NCBI GenBank assembly: GCA_029259115.1 | Contig: JAPDJO010000076.1 | Location: 1-64,000 of the forward strand | DNA from: Thermoplasmatota archaeon | Lineage (GTDB): Archaea > Thermoplasmatota > E2 > DHVEG-1 > B18-G2 | DNA: 64,000 bases | Direction of reading: 5' to 3' | Part shown: positions 60,818 through 64,000 of the stretch, piece after piece | Position numbering within the stretch: the first letter of the stretch is position 1 | Layout: each line of letters begins with the position of its first letter | Made by a program: the position numbers and the translations under genes | Notes under the pieces: generated by a model | Databases searched by the model: none | What the model saw: only the letters and a program-made list of their open reading frames with translations | Told to the model about the DNA's origin: nothing

Positions 60818-63800
60818 ATGAAATCGAAAAGATTGTTTGTATTTACGCTACCAGTTCTACTAGTACTATCTGGATTCTCGGTAATAGTTAATCCAAAAAC
60901 TACTGTTCGAGAAATAAATATCAATGATATAGAGCTTTATCCCGATATACAAATAGAATTGTATGTTGATGCAGGGGGGCCCTACTATTCTGACACATTC
61001 ACGGTTACACTAAGAGGGTATGCTAAAATCTTGAATGCAACCATCAATGCAACCATCATATCATATGCTTGGAACTTTGGAGATGGAACATCGGAAAGGA
61101 TACAGTTATCGTCTCCTTCAACCGAAATATCGTGCACCATCACCCATACATATCCTCACGGAGGATATTTCAATGCTCTATTAAGTGTGGTTGCGAGTAT
61201 TCGAGGTACCAAATTTCTAAACATCGAGACGGACACAACCTTAGTCTGCATAAACAAACCTATACCACCGGAACCTTCCGAGTATCCGAGATGGTATCGT
61301 TACCCTTACGGAATAACAACAAGCAGAGAGCTGGATGATTTTGACAAAAAGGTATGGAGTCCTGTGGCAGAAGAATGGGGCGACTACGCCGGTTTCCTAG
61401 TAGGAGAACCCATAAAATTCAAGATAACCTGGGAACCCCCAGATGAACCTTTTGGCTGGCCCCTTGTATATCCTGATAGCTATTATGCTGATATTAAGAT
61501 TATAGATATGCTTCCCCCAACTGTCAAATTTATAAATGCATCAAGAGAACCTACAAAAATAGAGAAAAAGGTATATTTCGACTATGATAACATGATGTTC
61601 GTACCATTTACGGTGTTGGAATGGGATCTCGGAAAACATCACGTTTCACACAGAGTGGGGAAACCCATAATTATCAACTGTGTTGTAGAATATCTCAACT
61701 ATAGCTACTTTGATATACCTGAAAAATACTGGGGTATACCGATTAATTATCTCACAACGAACTATGCGAGAGAAGAAGCAAGGAGCAAGTATGGAAGCGG
61801 CTGCCCCCCACCTTATGATCAGCATTTAGTAACTCATGTCGCCATAGCTACCGATATAGTAGAGTTCTCGGTTAGAGAATCACCTGAGTGTGGTGGAATA
61901 AAAATAACTAAAACCGTAAATAAATCCTTAGTCTATATTGGAGACGAAATCAAATATACAATATTTGTGGAAAATACAGGAAATATAAAACTTTATGATA
62001 TATACGTCAATGATACTATGTTTGGATTTTCGGAATACATAGATTCACTAGAGCCAGCTGAAATAGTAACTTTGCATTTCAATTATACGATATCTCCGGA
62101 TGATCCACCAATCATAAAAAACATAGCAACTGTAGAAGGATACGATGGCAATCATACGAGATATAGCGATTGGGACAAAGCAGAAGTAAAAGTCATAAGG
62201 GGAGGAATCAATGTTACCAAGTGTTCGGATAAAACATCTGCCCATGTTGGTGAAATTATAAACTATACTATCAATGTCACAAATACTGGAAATGTAAACC
62301 TAAGTAATGTGACAGTATATGATATAACTCTTGATTTCTATAGAGAGATTGGTAACCTTGGACCAGGAGAATATTACAAATTCTATATAGAACATCAAAT
62401 CTCTTCTACAGATCCAGATCCATTCGTAAACGAGGTAGTTGCTAGAGGTTACGATGAACTTGGCAAAATTTATACAGACAATGATACAGCGGTTGTAGAC
62501 ATCATTTGCGAGTCAAACTTCTCTCTCCAGAAACTAGTTAAGTGGGACTGTCAAGGACCATACGTTAAAGATCTGACCATAACACAAGATCAGTGGAACC
62601 AAGCAAAATGGGTAACATTCAGGATATATGTAAATAATACAGGAGATACTCCACTTGATATTTATGTAAGAGATGATCTTCCAGAAGGTTTAATCTACAG
62701 AGAAGGAACATCGACACCGAAAGAGCCAGAAAAATTAGGAAAATCTCTCTATTGGAATTTCACCGATGTACAGCCAAATGATAAGATAACTATAGAATTC
62801 GTTGCAGACGTAACAGAATGCGGGAACTTCACAAACATAGTTCACGTGACAGCAAGATACGATTGTAACGAGATAGAGAAAGAGGATTATGCGATAGTAA
62901 GAACACCTCCTTGCACATGCATTCCAGGTATGAAAATAGATAAAAAGGTCTGGAATAAAGAGACGGGAGAATGGGTAGACTCTATATCAATCGATGAAAG
63001 TCCGAAAGAACTAAGATTCAACATAACTTTGGAGAATAATGGCACATGTGACATCTTTAATTTAACAATTAATGATAAACTTGGATGTGTATTACATAAC
63101 TTGAGGGACTTCTACGAGTCTGATAAAGACCTGATTAGGAAATTAGTGGATGAGACCCATGGATTTGTATCTTGGAAACTAAACAGGACATTGCATCCAG
63201 GAGAAAAAATATACATGGAATTCAATGCAACTGCATATCTTCAACAGGGAGGCTCCACTTATAACCGTGTAGATGCAGTAGGTGACACATCGAAAGTTCA
63301 TCTCAAAGCAGATGATACGGTCAATATTTACTATCCTATAGAGGAGCCAAAGCTCGCATTCTATCCAACAAGTATCGAGATTACAGATCCTATATACATA
63401 GGAGACCCAATTTCCAAGACTTTCGAAATCTGGAATGATGGAACTGGAACATTAGTGTTCAACATAACCGGCTATCCAAGCTATGTAACTGTAACCCCAA
63501 AGGATGGAACCTCTGCAGATTCTTCAGATAAGAAAACAATAACTGTAGAAATATCAACATCCTCTTTGGGTGAAGGAGAACATTCTGTAGCGATACCCAT
63601 ACAGTCTAACGATGGAAATGGTATATTCTATGTGAATTTCACTCTGATAAATCCGCCGCAGCTATCATATACGCCATTGAATATCTATCTCTATGACGTA
63701 GAAAAGGGAACAATATTCGATAAGACAATCGAAATCTGGAACGAAGGAGATGGAACATTGACATACACTCTAGCAGCAAATTGTGAATGGATAATCTTAG

Positions 63801-64000
63801 ACCCTGAAGAAGGAGAATCCACCGGAGAGAAGGATACCATAAATGTAACAATAGACACATCTTCTCTGGACGTAGGCATACACGAATGCAACATAACCAT
63901 AAACTCAAATGGAGGAAGTGGAATAGTAAGGGTACACGTTGAGGTTATTCCGCCAGCGCAACCGCCAAACGTTAGCATAGAAAAACCAATAGACGGAGCG
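60818..64000 (+). CDS. large surface adhesin-like protein, 3' partial (PKD, DUF11 and BACON-like repeats)
   Basis: Open from ATG 60818 to the last base (1061 codons, no stop), so it is absent from the ORF track. Residues 1-25 form a signal peptide. Residues 40-140 hold a PKD-type domain (SYAWNFGDGTSERI, TITHTYPHGGYFNA). A middle stretch follows, then at least three DUF11-like repeats from about 360 (KITKTVNKSLVYIGDEIKYTIFVENTGN; INVTKCSDKTSAHVGEIINYTINVTNTGN; LQKLVKWDCQG..). Two BACON-like repeats come next, near 850-1045 (FEIWNDGTGTLVFNITGYPSYVTVTP; IEIWNEGDGTLTYTLAANCEWIILDP). A new repeat begins at the edge (NVSIEKPIDGA). Many N-x-S/T sites. A TATA-like ATATTTATA lies about 40 bases upstream. 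Function is inferred as cell-surface attachment or S-layer association. Confidence 0.8.
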   Translation, partial: MKSKRLFVFTLPVLLVLSGFSVIVNPKTTVREININDIELYPDIQIELYVDAGGPYYSDTFTVTLRGYAKILNATINATIISYAWNFGDGTSERIQLSSPSTEISCTITHTYPHGGYFNALLSVVASIRGTKFLNIETDTTLVCINKPIPPEPSEYPRWYRYPYGITTSRELDDFDKKVWSPVAEEWGDYAGFLVGEPIKFKITWEPPDEPFGWPLVYPDSYYADIKIIDMLPPTVKFINASREPTKIEKKVYFDYDNMMFVPFTVLEWDLGKHHVSHRVGKPIIINCVVEYLNYSYFDIPEKYWGIPINYLTTNYAREEARSKYGSGCPPPYDQHLVTHVAIATDIVEFSVRESPECGGIKITKTVNKSLVYIGDEIKYTIFVENTGNIKLYDIYVNDTMFGFSEYIDSLEPAEIVTLHFNYTISPDDPPIIKNIATVEGYDGNHTRYSDWDKAEVKVIRGGINVTKCSDKTSAHVGEIINYTINVTNTGNVNLSNVTVYDITLDFYREIGNLGPGEYYKFYIEHQISSTDPDPFVNEVVARGYDELGKIYTDNDTAVVDIICESNFSLQKLVKWDCQGPYVKDLTITQDQWNQAKWVTFRIYVNNTGDTPLDIYVRDDLPEGLIYREGTSTPKEPEKLGKSLYWNFTDVQPNDKITIEFVADVTECGNFTNIVHVTARYDCNEIEKEDYAIVRTPPCTCIPGMKIDKKVWNKETGEWVDSISIDESPKELRFNITLENNGTCDIFNLTINDKLGCVLHNLRDFYESDKDLIRKLVDETHGFVSWKLNRTLHPGEKIYMEFNATAYLQQGGSTYNRVDAVGDTSKVHLKADDTVNIYYPIEEPKLAFYPTSIEITDPIYIGDPISKTFEIWNDGTGTLVFNITGYPSYVTVTPKDGTSADSSDKKTITVEISTSSLGEGEHSVAIPIQSNDGNGIFYVNFTLINPPQLSYTPLNIYLYDVEKGTIFDKTIEIWNEGDGTLTYTLAANCEWIILDPEEGESTGEKDTINVTIDTSSLDVGIHECNITINSNGGSGIVRVHVEVIPPAQPPNVSIEKPIDGA

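Noticed and set aside
61033-61056. 12-base tandem duplication (AATGCAACCATC twice) in the surface protein
   Set aside because: A local in-frame duplication that gives NATINATI; too small to be meaningful.

Overview
The window is archaeal. Supporting this are Pelota with an archaeal-type RqcH, NreA, endonuclease Q, a Zn-ribbon/EF-1beta pair, an isopentenyl phosphate kinase/Fni/prenyl synthase operon, an archaeal-type GluRS, AT-rich TATA-like boxes with very short leaders, and Arg codons dominated by AGA/AGG with Ile often ATA. DNA gyrase subunits point to a euryarchaeal (gyrase-bearing) lineage, perhaps near Thermoplasmatota or another uncultivated hydrothermal group. No rRNA or marker set in the window fixes the placement, so that part is inference.

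Layout. (1) 1-6.0 kb: an aconitase / ATP-citrate lyase (aclB, aclA) / isocitrate dehydrogenase operon, with the aconitase cut by the window edge. (2) 6.1-21.8 kb: an accessory island of exported proteins. It holds two C25 (gingipain-like) cysteine peptidases, two tandem giant membrane proteins with exported glutamine-amidotransferase-like domains, and a secreted amidotransferase-like protein with Cys and His-Pro-Glu motifs. It also holds four small exported peptides sharing an SPL[FY]-x-IR motif and Cys-rich tails, a decayed fifth copy that I reconstruct, one broken IS and one IS remnant. (3) 21.9-31.9 kb: housekeeping genes (NSUN RNA methylase, MazG, gyrA/gyrB, endonuclease Q, GNAT, M20 peptidase, OsmC, SPL-type radical SAM). 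(4) 32-38.7 kb: NreA, then a membrane WD40-like protein, MscS channel, RqcH and Pelota run. (5) 38.7-43.1 kb: exported proteins including a transcobalamin-like toroid/DUF4430 protein, an ECF-S-like membrane protein, a DUF4430 protein and a divergent ArsR-type regulator, with an IS remnant. (6) 43.2-49.8 kb: AmrS, a caspase-like protease, thiL/purM, a transglutaminase-like protein, Zn-ribbon/EF-1beta, and a membrane-anchored winged-helix regulator. (7) 49.9-54.4 kb: isoprenoid and gltX operon. (8) 54.5-64 kb: an IS next to tRNA-Lys that has probably damaged a FeoC-like gene, KptA, rpiA, a dolichol-kinase-like protein, an RND exporter, and a large adhesin-like surface protein running off the window.

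How it fits together. The acl cluster can cleave citrate to acetyl-CoA and oxaloacetate and is laid out as the reductive TCA branch 2-oxoglutarate to isocitrate to citrate to acetyl-CoA. The most unusual element is the 11.9-21.8 kb island. Its peptides have a conserved leader (signal, SPL[FY]xIR, then a YL..RI..SL[LI] block) followed by hypervariable Cys-rich tails, and they sit among exported cysteine peptidases and amidotransferase-fold proteins. A secreted-peptide maturation or defence locus is an inference I would test first.
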